Source: Hyphococcus luteus (lineage in GTDB: Bacteria > Pseudomonadota > Alphaproteobacteria > Caulobacterales > Parvularculaceae). From it: a DNA stretch of 64,000 nt. The stretch is from positions 80,573-144,572 of the forward strand of contig NZ_PJCH01000016.1 in the NCBI RefSeq assembly GCF_002943565.1, written 5' to 3'. Under the pieces are notes generated by a model. It ran no database searches and was not told the origin of the DNA. It was given only the letters and a program-made list of their open reading frames with translations. The translations under genes were made by a program, and so were the position numbers. Below, in pieces: positions 1-8,968 of the stretch; within the stretch, counting starts at the first letter, position 1, and the number at the start of each line of letters is the position of its first letter.

Positions 1-2
1 TC

Positions 3-194
3 GAGCGCTTGATCGCCGACGCCGAAGCACGCCGCCTCTCAGGCGCCCGCATCTACTTTGATTACGACGCGCTTCGCGCGGAGCTGACGCAAGTCAAACT
101 CGGCATTCGTCAATATCTCGACGAACGCCGCCCGCAACCGCGAACCTTCGAACCGCTGGAGGCTTCCTATGTGGTCGTCGATCCGGCGCAATAG
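3..194 (+). CDS. RAQPRD-family ICE conjugation protein (3' end only)
   Basis: This is the C-terminal 63 residues of a gene whose start lies left of the window; the frame is open to the edge. The tail reads FDYDALRAEL..VKLGIRQYL followed by RPQPR and a short PLEASY end. That is the signature of the RAQPRD family of small periplasmic proteins encoded next to the type IV secretion genes of PFGI-1/clc-type ICEs. Its exact role is unknown; a part in assembly of the conjugation channel is inferred from synteny. The reading frame overlaps the next gene by 26 bases, and the downstream gene's ribosome-binding site lies inside it, so the two are probably translationally coupled. Confidence 0.75.
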   Translation, partial: ERLIADAEARRLSGARIYFDYDALRAELTQVKLGIRQYLDERRPQPRTFEPLEASYVVVDPAQ

Positions 195-492
195 CATAGC
201 CGCGGGTCTAGTCTTCGGACTCGTCGCGCTCGCGATCGCCGAGCCGGCAATCGCGCAGATGTCGGCGGCGTCTGAAGCCGAGTTCCAGACAGGCTCGGGT
301 CAGGCGGCGGGGACGATGAAAACCGTCATCGCGCAGTTTGTCGGCGTCATGACGGCGTTCGTCATCGTCTGGATCTTGTTTGGCGCATTCCAGGGATGGG
401 CGAAAGCGCGCCTTGAGTCCCGCGAACTCTTATGGGTCGGGCTCCGGATTTCCCTGGTGGCGCTGTTTGTGGGGTTTTTCATTCGGCCGTGA
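169..492 (+). CDS. ICE T4SS small membrane protein, TIGR03758/DUF3262-like
   Basis: A 107-residue protein with a cleavable-looking N-terminal signal (hydrophobic stretch to about residue 29, AIAQ). A mid-protein membrane segment (about residues 55-75, FVGVMTAFVIVWILFGAFQGW) and a C-terminal hydrophobic segment (about 85-105) follow. The two-helix pattern with a 'F.GW' turn and its position directly after the RAQPRD gene match the DUF3262/TIGR03758 family of PFGI-1-class ICEs, which resembles pilin or TrbC-like small inner-membrane proteins. The ATG at 169 is preceded by GGAGG at a proper distance. The function, as a small structural subunit of the mating channel or pilus, is inferred from family and context. 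Confidence 0.75.
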   Translation: MWSSIRRNSIAAGLVFGLVALAIAEPAIAQMSAASEAEFQTGSGQAAGTMKTVIAQFVGVMTAFVIVWILFGAFQGWAKARLESRELLWVGLRISLVALFVGFFIRP

Positions 493-529
493 ACGGCGGC
501 CCGCATCTTTAAAAGGAGAGAAGGAAGCC

Positions 530-907
530 ATGTCGAAATTGATAAAACGCAGCGCTCAAATCCTTGAACGCGCCGTCCTGGCGGCCGGAATCGCCGCGAC
601 GATCATCATCGCCCCGGCGGCGGCGCAATTGCCGGCCCCGCCGACGCCGTCCGACGGCGCCGCCGACGGCAATATTCTGCAGCTGACCAACAACTCGGCG
701 AAAGATCTCACGGACGTCGCCGCCGTCGTCTTCCTGACGCTGATTTCGTTCGGCTTTATCGCCGCCGTCGTCATGAAGTTCATTCAATGGCGTCAGAACC
801 GCGCCGAACTCGGCGAAGTCGCCATGGTCGGCGGCGTCGGCGCCATCGTCGTCGGCATAGCCGCCGTCATCCTCAACAACGCCACCGGCTACATCACCGC
901 CCTCTAA
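530..907 (+). CDS. ICE T4SS pilin-like membrane protein, TIGR03745/DUF2976-like
   Basis: A 125-residue protein. The ATG at 530 follows AAAAGGAGAGAAGGAAG, a strong ribosome-binding site, whereas upstream in-frame starts have none. It has a signal peptide (cleavage near AAAQ, about residue 27), a low-complexity Pro/Asp linker, and two membrane helices (about residues 60-82 and 92-115) separated by a short basic turn. Size, topology and third place in the operon match the DUF2976/TIGR03745 family of ICE conjugation proteins, which are considered pilin- or VirB2-like. The assignment rests on topology and synteny rather than long sequence identity. Confidence 0.75.
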   Translation: MSKLIKRSAQILERAVLAAGIAATIIIAPAAAQLPAPPTPSDGAADGNILQLTNNSAKDLTDVAAVVFLTLISFGFIAAVVMKFIQWRQNRAELGEVAMVGGVGAIVVGIAAVILNNATGYITAL

Positions 908-939
908 GACGAAGCAACAAAGGTTTGAGTTCGCCCGTC

Positions 940-1305
940 ATGTCTTCCCCCCGAGACGATCTGGACCATGTCCTCGCGATCCGCGTAAACGATCCGCCCA
1001 CCGTTTTTCGCGGATGCACGGCGGGCGAACTCATCTTCATCGCCGTCCTCTCCCTCGCCATGCTCCTGCCGCTTTGCACATTTGTCGCGTCATTTGTCGG
1101 CGGCTGGATGCTGGGTCTCGGCGCCGCCTTTCTCCTGATGCTGGGGTCGGTCTTTGTCTCAGCCACCATCCTCCAGCGGATCAAGCGCAACCGTCCGCCC
1201 GGCTACTATCAACAATTGATCCCTATCGCCTTGCACCGGCGCGGGATTGTCAAATCCCGCTTCCGGCTGCCGAAGGGCAAGCTCGCACTGGGGCGAACAA
1301 GATGA
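940..1305 (+). CDS. ICE T4SS inner-membrane protein, TIGR03750/DUF3487-like
   Basis: A 121-residue protein with two adjacent membrane helices (about residues 33-75, after a conserved-looking VFRGCTAGE segment) and a basic C-terminal tail with RNRPPGYYQQ. The 'FrG.t..El' entry followed by two helices and a 'RPPGYY' motif is typical of the DUF3487/TIGR03750 family, whose architecture resembles VirB3/TraL. VirB3-like proteins sit in the inner membrane and work with the VirB4-type ATPase, here encoded farther down. The stop overlaps the next start (ATGA), indicating coupled translation. Confidence 0.78.
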   Translation: MSSPRDDLDHVLAIRVNDPPTVFRGCTAGELIFIAVLSLAMLLPLCTFVASFVGGWMLGLGAAFLLMLGSVFVSATILQRIKRNRPPGYYQQLIPIALHRRGIVKSRFRLPKGKLALGRTR

Positions 1306-1979
1306 CCCGGAAACGCTTCACCGACGCCGTCGCTTCGAAAGACTCCCACATCCTCACCTTGCGAATCGCCTTGAGCGGTTGCGTCGCCCTCATGTTTCTA
1401 CTGTGGATGGGCTGGCGGTCGGCGCCCAGGCAGTTGACGGTTCACATCCCGCCGGACATGCGCCAGACCTCGGTTCAGAACGCCGGCGCCGTACCGACCG
1501 CCAATGTCTACACATTCGCGTCTTACATTTTTCAGCAGCTGCAATACTGGCGGGAAGACGGCGATAGCGACTATCCGAAAAACATCTATCGGCTTCAGGC
1601 CTTCCTGACGCCCGACTATCAAGCCTATCTGACGGCGGATTTCGATCGCCGGCACGGCAAGGGCGAAACCCGCGGCCGCAGGCGCTCGATCGCCGAGCTG
1701 CCCGGCGCGAGTTTCACGCCGGACCGCGTCCATGTCGAAAGCGACGGGTCCTGGATCGTCTGGTTCGATTCCGAAATCCGCGAATACGCCGAAGGCATGC
1801 ATGTGAAGACGGCCTATGTGCGCTGGCCGCTGCGCATCGTTCGCTATGACGTCAATCGCGAGCTCAATCCCTGGGGCCTCGCTCTTGACGGTTATCCGGA
1901 AGGGTATTTCCCGGAAAAGCTCGATCTCACACTCGCTGAAACGGCGTCGCAGAGCGCATCGAACGGAGGCGGTCAATGA
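1302..1979 (+). CDS. ICE T4SS TraE/VirB5-8-like protein, TIGR03746/DUF2895-like
   Basis: A 225-residue bitopic membrane protein. A basic cytoplasmic N-terminus (about 18 residues) is followed by one membrane helix (about residues 19-38) and a periplasmic domain containing VYTFASYIFQQLQYWREDG and NPWGLALDGY. These motifs and the size fit the DUF2895/TIGR03746 family, the TraE-like component of PFGI-1-type ICE secretion systems. TraE/VirB8 proteins nucleate assembly of the inner-membrane part of the channel. It overlaps both neighbours by four bases, as expected for an operon translated as a unit. Confidence 0.8.
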   Translation: MTRKRFTDAVASKDSHILTLRIALSGCVALMFLLWMGWRSAPRQLTVHIPPDMRQTSVQNAGAVPTANVYTFASYIFQQLQYWREDGDSDYPKNIYRLQAFLTPDYQAYLTADFDRRHGKGETRGRRRSIAELPGASFTPDRVHVESDGSWIVWFDSEIREYAEGMHVKTAYVRWPLRIVRYDVNRELNPWGLALDGYPEGYFPEKLDLTLAETASQSASNGGGQ

Positions 1980-2794
1980 TCCGTATGGCGCTACTGGCGG
2001 CTCTCGCGGCGGCCGCGCTCATCGCTTGCGTTTTTCCGGCCTCGGCTGAGGCTCCGGCTGGCGCGGAGACGATCGCGTGGGACAAGACGCCCATCACGCT
2101 CTCTCTGCCGGTCGGGAAAGAGCGCATGATCAGCTTTCCCGGCGCCGTGCAGCCCGGCCTTCCGCGCAAGCTCGCCAGCACGTTGCGGGTCCAGACCGTC
2201 GCCGACACGCTTTATATCACGGCGGCCGAAGGGTTTGAGACGACGCGCATGCCGGTGCGCGAAATCGGAACGGGACGCATCTATCTCCTGGATCTCAAAG
2301 GCGAGACGTCCGCCCCGACGACGCCTGTGCGAATCGCCGTCGCCGGCGAAGCGGCGCCGGGGACGACTGTCACGCTCCGGACGACGGCGCCCGCGAGCAC
2401 CGGGCCGGCGCCGGATTACGGTTTGATGCCCCTCACCCGCTTCGCGGCACAGCAGGTCTACGCGCCTGAGCGATTGATCGCGCCGCTCGCGGGCGTGACG
2501 CGCACGCCGGTGACGCGAACCGTCGCGCCGCAGATATTCGAGGGGGCGTATGTCGAGGTGACGCCGCTTGCGTCCTGGCGCGCCCGGAACGGCCTTTATG
2601 TAACGGCGCTCAAACTCAAGAACCGCTTGAACGAGCGCTTTGACGTCGATCCGAGGCGGCTGAGGGGCGAGTGGCTGGCGACGACGCTGCATCATCGCAC
2701 GCTCGGACCCCGCGGCGCCGATAGCGACACCACGACCGCGTATGTGGTTTCCGAAGAGCGGTTCGAGGAGGCCGCCGCACCATGGCTCGACTGA
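1976..2794 (+). CDS. ICE T4SS TraK-like secretin, TIGR03749/DUF3438-like
   Basis: A 272-residue secreted protein with a signal peptide (about residues 1-25, ending ASA-EA) and then a beta-rich body. Its C-terminal part contains FEGAYVEVTPLASWRARNGLYVTALKLKN and RRLRGEWLATTLHH, characteristic of DUF3438/TIGR03749 proteins. These occupy the place of TraK, the VirB9-like outer-membrane-complex subunit of F-type systems. The end overlaps the following TraB-like gene by 13 bases, consistent with the TraK/TraB pair being made together. Confidence 0.8.
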   Translation: MIRMALLAALAAAALIACVFPASAEAPAGAETIAWDKTPITLSLPVGKERMISFPGAVQPGLPRKLASTLRVQTVADTLYITAAEGFETTRMPVREIGTGRIYLLDLKGETSAPTTPVRIAVAGEAAPGTTVTLRTTAPASTGPAPDYGLMPLTRFAAQQVYAPERLIAPLAGVTRTPVTRTVAPQIFEGAYVEVTPLASWRARNGLYVTALKLKNRLNERFDVDPRRLRGEWLATTLHHRTLGPRGADSDTTTAYVVSEERFEEAAAPWLD

Positions 2795-4215
2795 GCGCCA
2801 ACAAGATCGTTCCGGTCCTCGGCGTCGGAGCCGTGCTGTTCCTCGGATTTATCGGCATTCGCATGTCCGGTCCTGAAAAGCCGGCGGTCGTCAAATCGGG
2901 CGAGATGCTGACGGAGGTCCCGGCCCCGTCTGCGTCGCCCGACGGCGACACGCCCGCCGACACGATCCGTACGCTGAAGGCGCAGGTCGAAAAGACCAAC
3001 AATAAATACAAGTCCGTCGAGGCCGATCTCGACGACATGCGCGCCGAGAACGAGATGCTGAAACGGAAAGCCCGCGAAATCCGGACCGATCTCGCCGCGG
3101 AGTTCGACCGCAAGCTCGCCGAACAAAAGACCGCCGCCGCGCGCGACGGCGCCGCCGATATGAGCCGTTTGCAGGCTCATGTGATGCGCCTTGAAAGCCT
3201 CATCGAAGGCATGAAGACCACCATTCCGATCGGCGGCTCGGAAGGGAACGATGCGACAATGGCGGACGCGCGCGGCCTGCCGGCCGGTTTCGGCCTCGAC
3301 GGCGTCACGGGCGGCGACTATCTATGGCTCGACCCGATGGACGCGCGAAAAGGCGACGACGGCGGCCTTCTGCCCGCGAGCTTCGACAAAATCGCCAGGA
3401 CGACGGCCCCGGGCAACGCCTCGCCCGATGCGCCGCTTCCGGCCGAGCCGTATTTCACGATCAACAATCTGGCGACGCTGGCCGGAAGCACGGCGTTCAC
3501 GGCGATTATCGGCCGGGTGCCGATCGACGGACAGATCAGCGATCCCGTGCCCTTCCGCGTCCTCGTCGGCAAGGAAAATCTCTCGGCCAGCGGGTTGCAT
3601 GTTCCATCGGAAATCATCGCCATGGTGTTCGAAGGCGACGCGGTCGGCGACTGGACCCTCGGTTGCGCCACGGGCCGCCTCCATACGGCGACCTTCATCT
3701 TTGAGGACGGCACGATCCGCACCGTCTCGACCCGGACGAATGCGGGCGGCGTCGGCTTCGGCGATAAGCCCGGCGGCGCAAGCAGCCGGTCCGGGGAGCG
3801 TCTCGGCTATATCGCCGACCGCTACGGCGTCCCGTGCATTTCCGGCAAGCGCGTCTCCAACGCCCGCAGTTATCTCGCCGGTCAAATCGCGCTGTCGGCG
3901 GCGGGCGCGGCGGCCGACGCCGCGGCGGCGGCGGAAACGTCGCAAATCATCGGCGCGGGAACAGGCACAGTCGTCGACATTATCGACGGCGATGTCGGCC
4001 GCTATGTCGCCGGGCGCTCCATCGCCGGCGGCTTTTCCGCGGCAGAAGATTACCTCGCGCAACGGCTCAACGACTCGTTCGATGTCGTTTTCATCGAGCC
4101 GGGCCGGGAAGTGGCGATCCTGATCGAGAAGGAAATCGCCATCGATTACGACCCCAATGGAAGGAAGCTCGATTATGCCCAAGCCCAGAACGGCGCGGCG
4201 CGCCGCCTTGATTAG
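2782..4215 (+). CDS. ICE T4SS TraB/VirB10-like protein, TIGR03752
   Basis: A 477-residue inner-membrane-anchored protein. A transmembrane helix (about residues 8-27) is followed by a Pro-rich linker and a coiled coil (about residues 55-115, rich in K/E/D/A heptads). A long periplasmic C-terminal domain contains the region around KRVSNARSYLAGQIALSAAG and a final FDVVFIEPGREVAI segment. This is the domain order of TraB/VirB10-like scaffolds, which span from the inner membrane to the outer-membrane complex. Length and position between the TraK-like protein and the lipoprotein match TIGR03752 of PFGI-1-type ICEs. Confidence 0.82.
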   Translation: MARLSANKIVPVLGVGAVLFLGFIGIRMSGPEKPAVVKSGEMLTEVPAPSASPDGDTPADTIRTLKAQVEKTNNKYKSVEADLDDMRAENEMLKRKAREIRTDLAAEFDRKLAEQKTAAARDGAADMSRLQAHVMRLESLIEGMKTTIPIGGSEGNDATMADARGLPAGFGLDGVTGGDYLWLDPMDARKGDDGGLLPASFDKIARTTAPGNASPDAPLPAEPYFTINNLATLAGSTAFTAIIGRVPIDGQISDPVPFRVLVGKENLSASGLHVPSEIIAMVFEGDAVGDWTLGCATGRLHTATFIFEDGTIRTVSTRTNAGGVGFGDKPGGASSRSGERLGYIADRYGVPCISGKRVSNARSYLAGQIALSAAGAAADAAAAAETSQIIGAGTGTVVDIIDGDVGRYVAGRSIAGGFSAAEDYLAQRLNDSFDVVFIEPGREVAILIEKEIAIDYDPNGRKLDYAQAQNGAARRLD

Positions 4216-4702
4216 CGCCGCTGCGCTTCTTGCCGGCTGCGCGACCAATAAGGACAAGGTTTTCGACACCGCGAACGCGCCCTCCATGGTGGAGATCTAT
4301 GAAAACCATCTGGCGCGCGCCGGCAGGCCTTACTCGACATCGACGAAAGATGCGGACCGCCGGGATGTCAAACCCGGTCACATGACGACAATCGAAACAG
4401 CCGCGCGCAACTCCCATGATTATGACCGCCTCGTCGCCTGGTCCCGGACGCAAGCGTCGGAGACGCTCAATCTCTTTCCGACGCTCCCCAATCCCATTCT
4501 TGTGATGTATGTCCATCCGCACCTCGCCGGCGAGGAAGGCCTGCCTGTCCCCGGCTACGCGACGGCGTTCACGCTTTATGAAAAGACACATTTCGCCTTG
4601 CCGGGCGAGACGCGTTTTGTCGAACCTGCGCCTGCGGCCACGCCGAGCCTCGCGCCAGGCGACGATCGGCTGATCAACGCCGAATTCGCGCCGGGAGAGT
4701 GA
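4175..4702 (+). CDS. ICE T4SS lipoprotein, TIGR03751-like (TraV-equivalent)
   Basis: A 175-residue lipoprotein. The signal peptide ends in the lipobox LLAGC with the lipidated Cys at about residue 22, followed by ATNKDKVF. The ATG at 4175 is preferred over the one at 4157 because AAGGAAGC lies just upstream of it and because it gives a normal-length lipoprotein signal. The motif MVEIYENHLARAGRPY and position between the TraB-like and ATPase genes fit the TIGR03751 lipoprotein, which takes the place of TraV/VirB7 in the outer-membrane ring. It overlaps the end of the TraB-like gene by 41 bases. Confidence 0.8.
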   Translation: MPKPRTARRAALISAAALLAGCATNKDKVFDTANAPSMVEIYENHLARAGRPYSTSTKDADRRDVKPGHMTTIETAARNSHDYDRLVAWSRTQASETLNLFPTLPNPILVMYVHPHLAGEEGLPVPGYATAFTLYEKTHFALPGETRFVEPAPAATPSLAPGDDRLINAEFAPGE

Positions 4703-4706
4703 GACG

Positions 4707-7466
4707 ATGGCGGCGCGAACGGAACGCTGGGGCGCCAGCCTCTTCCTTGATTTCTTAAAGCCTGGAACCTCGTCCGGCGCCGGCGCGGCGAAAGAGCGCT
4801 GGCGATCACCTCCACGGCCCGAGCCCCAGGATAATTTCACTGACGAATTGCCCTGGCGGGAATATTGTCCTGAGACGGAGAGTTTTCTGCTCGAAGACGG
4901 AAGGTCCGTCGGCGCGATCTGGGAAGTGGAGCCGATCAGCACCGAAGGCCGCTCGGACGCTTCCAAAGCGGAACTCTGCAACGATCTTGCCGGCATTGTT
5001 GCGGATACGATTCCCGAAATCGACCCCATGCCCTGGGTGATGCAGATCTATGTGTCGGACGAACCCGACCTTGCCTTTATGGCCGAGCGCTTCAGGTCTT
5101 ATCAGAACGGCGCCGCCGGAGGGTCCGCCTATTCCCGACATTACGCCGAGCGCATGGCGGCGCATCTTAAAAATGTCTCGCGCGAGGGCGGGTATTTCGA
5201 AGACAAGGAAGTGACCGACGCGCCCTGGCGCGGAAAACAGCGGCGCGTCAGACTCGTTCTCTATCGTCGGCTCGGCCGCCAGCAGCCGATCGGCGGTCTG
5301 ACGCCCGATGAAGAACTCGCCGAGACCGCCGCGAGCCTCGAACAGGCGTTCAAGACGGCGGGCGTTTCCTGGCGCCGCTATGGCGGCGCCGATTTCTACG
5401 CGTGGATGGTGAAATGGTTCAATCCGAAGCCTGCGCTGACGGGCGGCGATGCGGCCGCGCTTCTTGCGCTCGCGCCCTATCCCGGCGACGACGATCTCCC
5501 TTACGGCCGCGACTTCGCCGACATGCTGCTCTTCGCAGAGCCCGTCGCCGATGGGAAGCACGGCGTTCTTTATTTCGATGGCGCGCCCACATCCATCGTA
5601 ACCACCCTGGGATTTAAGAAGGCGCCGAAACCCGGTCATTTCACCTGCGAGCAGAAGAAGAACAATCGCGCCTTCGCCTTGTTCGACAAGCTTCCCGAGA
5701 GAACGATCCTCGTTATGACCATCATTTTCCAGCCTCGCGACGCGACGGAAAACCATATCGCCGATGTCGAAGACAACGCCCTCGGCGGCGAAATGGGCGT
5801 GGGTCTCGTCAAGGAAGAAGCCCAGCTCGTCAAACTGAAAATGGCGAAAGGCGACGATCTCTACCCGCTTGAAATCGCCGCCTATATTCGCGGGAACGAT
5901 CTCGCGGGGCTTCGACGGGCGCAGCGGGAAGTTTCATCGCTCTTTCACCAGACGGGCCTCCACGCGATCGACAATCGCCACGAGCTCCTCTTGCTCGACC
6001 GCTGGTTCGACAATTTGCCCATGGCCTATCGGGCCGATCGCCTGAAGTCCCACCGGCGCAGCCGCCTTCATTACGCCTCCCACATCGCGCGCATGCTGCC
6101 CCTATTCGGCCGCTCGCGCGGAACCGGCAATCCGGGGCTCCTCTTCTTCAACCGCGGCGGCGAGCCGCTGACCATCGACCCATTGCAGAAATCCGACCGC
6201 GCAAAGAACGCGCATCTCCTCCTGCTCGGCCCCACGGGCGCCGGCAAGTCCGCGACGCTCGTCGCGATGCTGATGTCGATCGTTGCGGCCCACAAGCCGC
6301 GGCTCTTCATCATCGAGCGGGGACGGAGCTTCAATCTCCTCGGCGATTATTTCGCGCGGGAAGGATTGTCCGTGAATGCCCTCGATCTTCGCCCCGGCTG
6401 CAACGTCTCCCTGCCGCCTTTTGCCGACACCTGGCGGTTGCTCGACAAAAGGTACGAACGCGAATTCGTCGCACAGACGGAAGACTCGCTCGACGCCTCC
6501 GACAATGAAGACGAAGGCGAGGATCACCGCGACGTTCTCGGGGAACTCGAAATCATCGCCCGGCTGATGATCACCGGCGGGGAAGACAAGGAGGACGCCC
6601 GGATCACAAGGTCGGATCGGCTGGTCATCCGCGAAGCGATCCTCAAGGCGGCGAAAACGGCCCGTGCGCGAGGGCGTGCGACCGTGCGCCCCGGCCATAT
6701 CGTCGACGTGATGAACGAAATGGCGGCGGCGCCCGTCCACAGCGGCGGAAGGCGCGAGCGGATCAAGGAAATGGCCGACGCCATGGCGCTCTTCACCGAC
6801 CCGCGCTCCATCGGCGGCGAGCTTTTCAATCGCGGGGGCCAAGCCTTTCCGGAATGCGACGTCACCCTGGTCGATCTCGGCGCGCTCGCCAATGACGGGA
6901 ACGAAGGCGAGCTCGCCGTCGCCTATATTTCGCTCATCAATCGGATCTCCGCCCTCGTGGAGCGGGACGAATATGACGAACGGCCGACCATCGTCGTCAC
7001 CGACGAAGGGCATATGATCACCACCAATCCCTTGCTGGCGCGCTATGTGGTGAAGATCACCAAGATGTGGCGCAAGCTCGGCGCCTGGTTCTGGCTCGCG
7101 ACGCAAAATCTCGCCGACTTTCCGGACGCGTCGGAAAAAATGCTCAACATGGCGGAGTTCTGGATCCTCCTGACCATGCCGAAAGACGAGATCGAGCAGG
7201 TCGCGCGCTTCAAAGACCTCGACGCGGAAACCAAGGCGCTGCTCTTGAGCGCCCGGAAAGAGGATCGAAAATACACCGAAGGCGTCATTCTGTCGGACCG
7301 GCTGCAAAGCCTTATCCGCATCGTGCCGCCGTCGATCGCGCTGGCGCTCGCGCAAACCGAAAAGCATGAAAAGGCGCGCCGCGCCCATTTGATGGAAGAG
7401 CACGGCCTCGCAACGGAGCTCGAAGCCGCCGAACGCATCGCAGCCGAGCTGGACGCCCAGCGATGA
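4707..7466 (+). CDS. ICE conjugative transfer ATPase, TraC/VirB4-like (TIGR03744)
   Basis: A 919-residue cytoplasmic ATPase that powers assembly and operation of the conjugation channel. The N-terminal half is the VirB4/TraC-type membrane-associated domain. The C-terminal half is a FtsK/VirB4-like motor with Walker A G-P-T-G-A-G-K-S at residues 508-515 and Walker B TIVVTDEGH with D766-E767. The region after it (WFWLATQNLADFPDASEKM) is a typical sensor segment of conjugative ATPases. Length and content fit the PFL_4706 family of ICE ATPases. It starts four bases after the lipoprotein gene and its end overlaps the next gene. Confidence 0.92.
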   Translation: MAARTERWGASLFLDFLKPGTSSGAGAAKERWRSPPRPEPQDNFTDELPWREYCPETESFLLEDGRSVGAIWEVEPISTEGRSDASKAELCNDLAGIVADTIPEIDPMPWVMQIYVSDEPDLAFMAERFRSYQNGAAGGSAYSRHYAERMAAHLKNVSREGGYFEDKEVTDAPWRGKQRRVRLVLYRRLGRQQPIGGLTPDEELAETAASLEQAFKTAGVSWRRYGGADFYAWMVKWFNPKPALTGGDAAALLALAPYPGDDDLPYGRDFADMLLFAEPVADGKHGVLYFDGAPTSIVTTLGFKKAPKPGHFTCEQKKNNRAFALFDKLPERTILVMTIIFQPRDATENHIADVEDNALGGEMGVGLVKEEAQLVKLKMAKGDDLYPLEIAAYIRGNDLAGLRRAQREVSSLFHQTGLHAIDNRHELLLLDRWFDNLPMAYRADRLKSHRRSRLHYASHIARMLPLFGRSRGTGNPGLLFFNRGGEPLTIDPLQKSDRAKNAHLLLLGPTGAGKSATLVAMLMSIVAAHKPRLFIIERGRSFNLLGDYFAREGLSVNALDLRPGCNVSLPPFADTWRLLDKRYEREFVAQTEDSLDASDNEDEGEDHRDVLGELEIIARLMITGGEDKEDARITRSDRLVIREAILKAAKTARARGRATVRPGHIVDVMNEMAAAPVHSGGRRERIKEMADAMALFTDPRSIGGELFNRGGQAFPECDVTLVDLGALANDGNEGELAVAYISLINRISALVERDEYDERPTIVVTDEGHMITTNPLLARYVVKITKMWRKLGAWFWLATQNLADFPDASEKMLNMAEFWILLTMPKDEIEQVARFKDLDAETKALLLSARKEDRKYTEGVILSDRLQSLIRIVPPSIALALAQTEKHEKARRAHLMEEHGLATELEAAERIAAELDAQR

Positions 7467-7921
7467 TCGGGATGCGTTTTCTTCTCGCCCTTCTTCTCGC
7501 AATTGGTGCGCTTGCCATCGCAAGCCCCGCGCATGCCGGCGCCGACATCGAAATATTCACGACAGCCGATTACGAAATCGTCCTGCCCTCGCCCTGGGCC
7601 CCCTATACCCAAGCCGGCTATCGCGTTGTTGTGTTCAAGCTCGACGATTTCGACCGCATCGCCGAGGAACTAAGCGCCGGACTGCCGGCGGACCCGGCGC
7701 GCGCCAAGGCTGAAGCAAGAGCACGGTTCGCCGCCAATGGCGACGCCTTGCGCCGGCGCGCTCGGCGCGTCTCCGTCGGACTTGAGCGGGCCTTTTCGCT
7801 CAAGCTGACGCATGTCCCGGCCATCGTCTTCAACGCTGGCGAGGCCGTTGTCTATGGCGAAACCGATGTTGCGCGGGCGATCGCTGCCTTTGAACGCGCC
7901 AAGGAGACCGGCCGTGAATAA
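7463..7921 (+). CDS. ICE T4SS TrbC-like periplasmic protein, TIGR03757/DUF1525-like
   Basis: A 152-residue exported protein with a signal peptide (cleavage near AHA-GA, about residue 26). The domain starts IEIFTTADYEI and ends LTHVPAIVFN.GEAVVYGETDVARAI, the degenerate thioredoxin-like fold of the DUF1525/TIGR03757 family. No CxxC redox pair is present. The role is likely structural, as in the TrbC half of TraW/TrbC of F-type systems. It overlaps the ATPase gene by four bases and the TraU-like gene by eight. Confidence 0.8.
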   Translation: MIGMRFLLALLLAIGALAIASPAHAGADIEIFTTADYEIVLPSPWAPYTQAGYRVVVFKLDDFDRIAEELSAGLPADPARAKAEARARFAANGDALRRRARRVSVGLERAFSLKLTHVPAIVFNAGEAVVYGETDVARAIAAFERAKETGRE

Positions 7922-8957
7922 GCGCGTTTGCATTTTGTTGTACGTTGCGGCGATTCTGGCCGCATCGCCTTTCGCTCAGCCGGCAGCGGCCAGGGACTCG
8001 ATCACGACGCCGGAGATCGTCGCCGCCTCGTCGAATTTCGGCTGCATGGAATGGCGGATCTCTGGAGCGTGCTTCTGGCTCGATTGCGGCATTACGGCCT
8101 GTTCCGTCGAAGTTTCGATCAAGGTCAGCCATAGAAGCCCATCCCTTGTTGTCAGCGCTTACGACACGGCAGGCGAAAGTCCGTGGGTCGAGACACGCGC
8201 CTTGTACGCCGCCGCGCAGCTCACCGCTCATAAGACGCAATATGCGGCGCAGGGCGTCAATATGAACCGCGAGATGCCCGGCGGCAAATTCGTCAACAAC
8301 ACGAATCCGAACCGCGAGGACACGCATTTCAAATCGGCCGACGTCATCGGGGGGCCGGGCAATATCGCGACCATCGCGAGCGGTTTCGGATTGCCGCTCT
8401 TTTGTCCGATGACGGATATCGCCCCGCTCGCGCCCTATTTCCTGTCAGGCATTGATGCGATCGCCTGGACCACGGGGACGACGGAGCTCATCTACGCCGC
8501 GAGTTGGGTTCCGGGCTTAAGAGAAATCGGCGACCGCTCGCTCACGAACCCGCTCGGCAACACATGGGGGCCGCTCTTTCCGCGCTTCGGATTCCTGCGC
8601 AATCCGGACGACGTCAAATCCGGCGCCGTCATTGCGCAGCGCGCCGCCGACATCGTCTACAAATCCGGGCAGCCGCACATTTATATCCGTGTCGGCAATC
8701 TGCCTGGCCGGCCCGACGGCGGGATGCGCGTCTGGGAGCCTGGCGAACTGCGCGAGAATGATCCCGACAATTCGGTCTGGCAAATGCTTGTGCCGCTGAC
8801 GGAAGACGAATGCGAAGCGTTCGGCGTCGACGACCGGCTCAAAGCGAACGCCTGGTCCGACGGAAAGTTCGACAAGGCCGATTACACATTCAATTTGTGG
8901 CGGCCTTATTCCTGTTGCGAGGATGAGGGGATCTTCATCACCAGCATCGACTTTTAG
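7914..8957 (+). CDS. ICE T4SS TraU-like protein, TIGR03756
   Basis: A 347-residue periplasmic protein. The GTG at 7914 is chosen because AAGGAGA sits immediately upstream and because it yields a signal peptide (about residues 1-26, PAAARD). The mature start contains several cysteines (FGCMEWRISGACFWLDCGITACSV) and there are more at PYSCCED near the end, so disulfides are likely. These features match TraU-family proteins needed for DNA transfer in F- and ICE-type systems. A conserved-looking segment around PLFPRFGFL and its place between the TrbC-like and TIGR03755-like genes support this. Confidence 0.85.
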   Translation: MNKRVCILLYVAAILAASPFAQPAAARDSITTPEIVAASSNFGCMEWRISGACFWLDCGITACSVEVSIKVSHRSPSLVVSAYDTAGESPWVETRALYAAAQLTAHKTQYAAQGVNMNREMPGGKFVNNTNPNREDTHFKSADVIGGPGNIATIASGFGLPLFCPMTDIAPLAPYFLSGIDAIAWTTGTTELIYAASWVPGLREIGDRSLTNPLGNTWGPLFPRFGFLRNPDDVKSGAVIAQRAADIVYKSGQPHIYIRVGNLPGRPDGGMRVWEPGELRENDPDNSVWQMLVPLTEDECEAFGVDDRLKANAWSDGKFDKADYTFNLWRPYSCCEDEGIFITSIDF

Positions 8958-8968
8958 GAAACGACGCC

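Noticed and set aside
6102..7523. Long minus-strand open frame (473 codons) opposite the VirB4-like ATPase
   Set aside because: Antisense shadow; the plus-strand frame has Walker A and B motifs at the right places.
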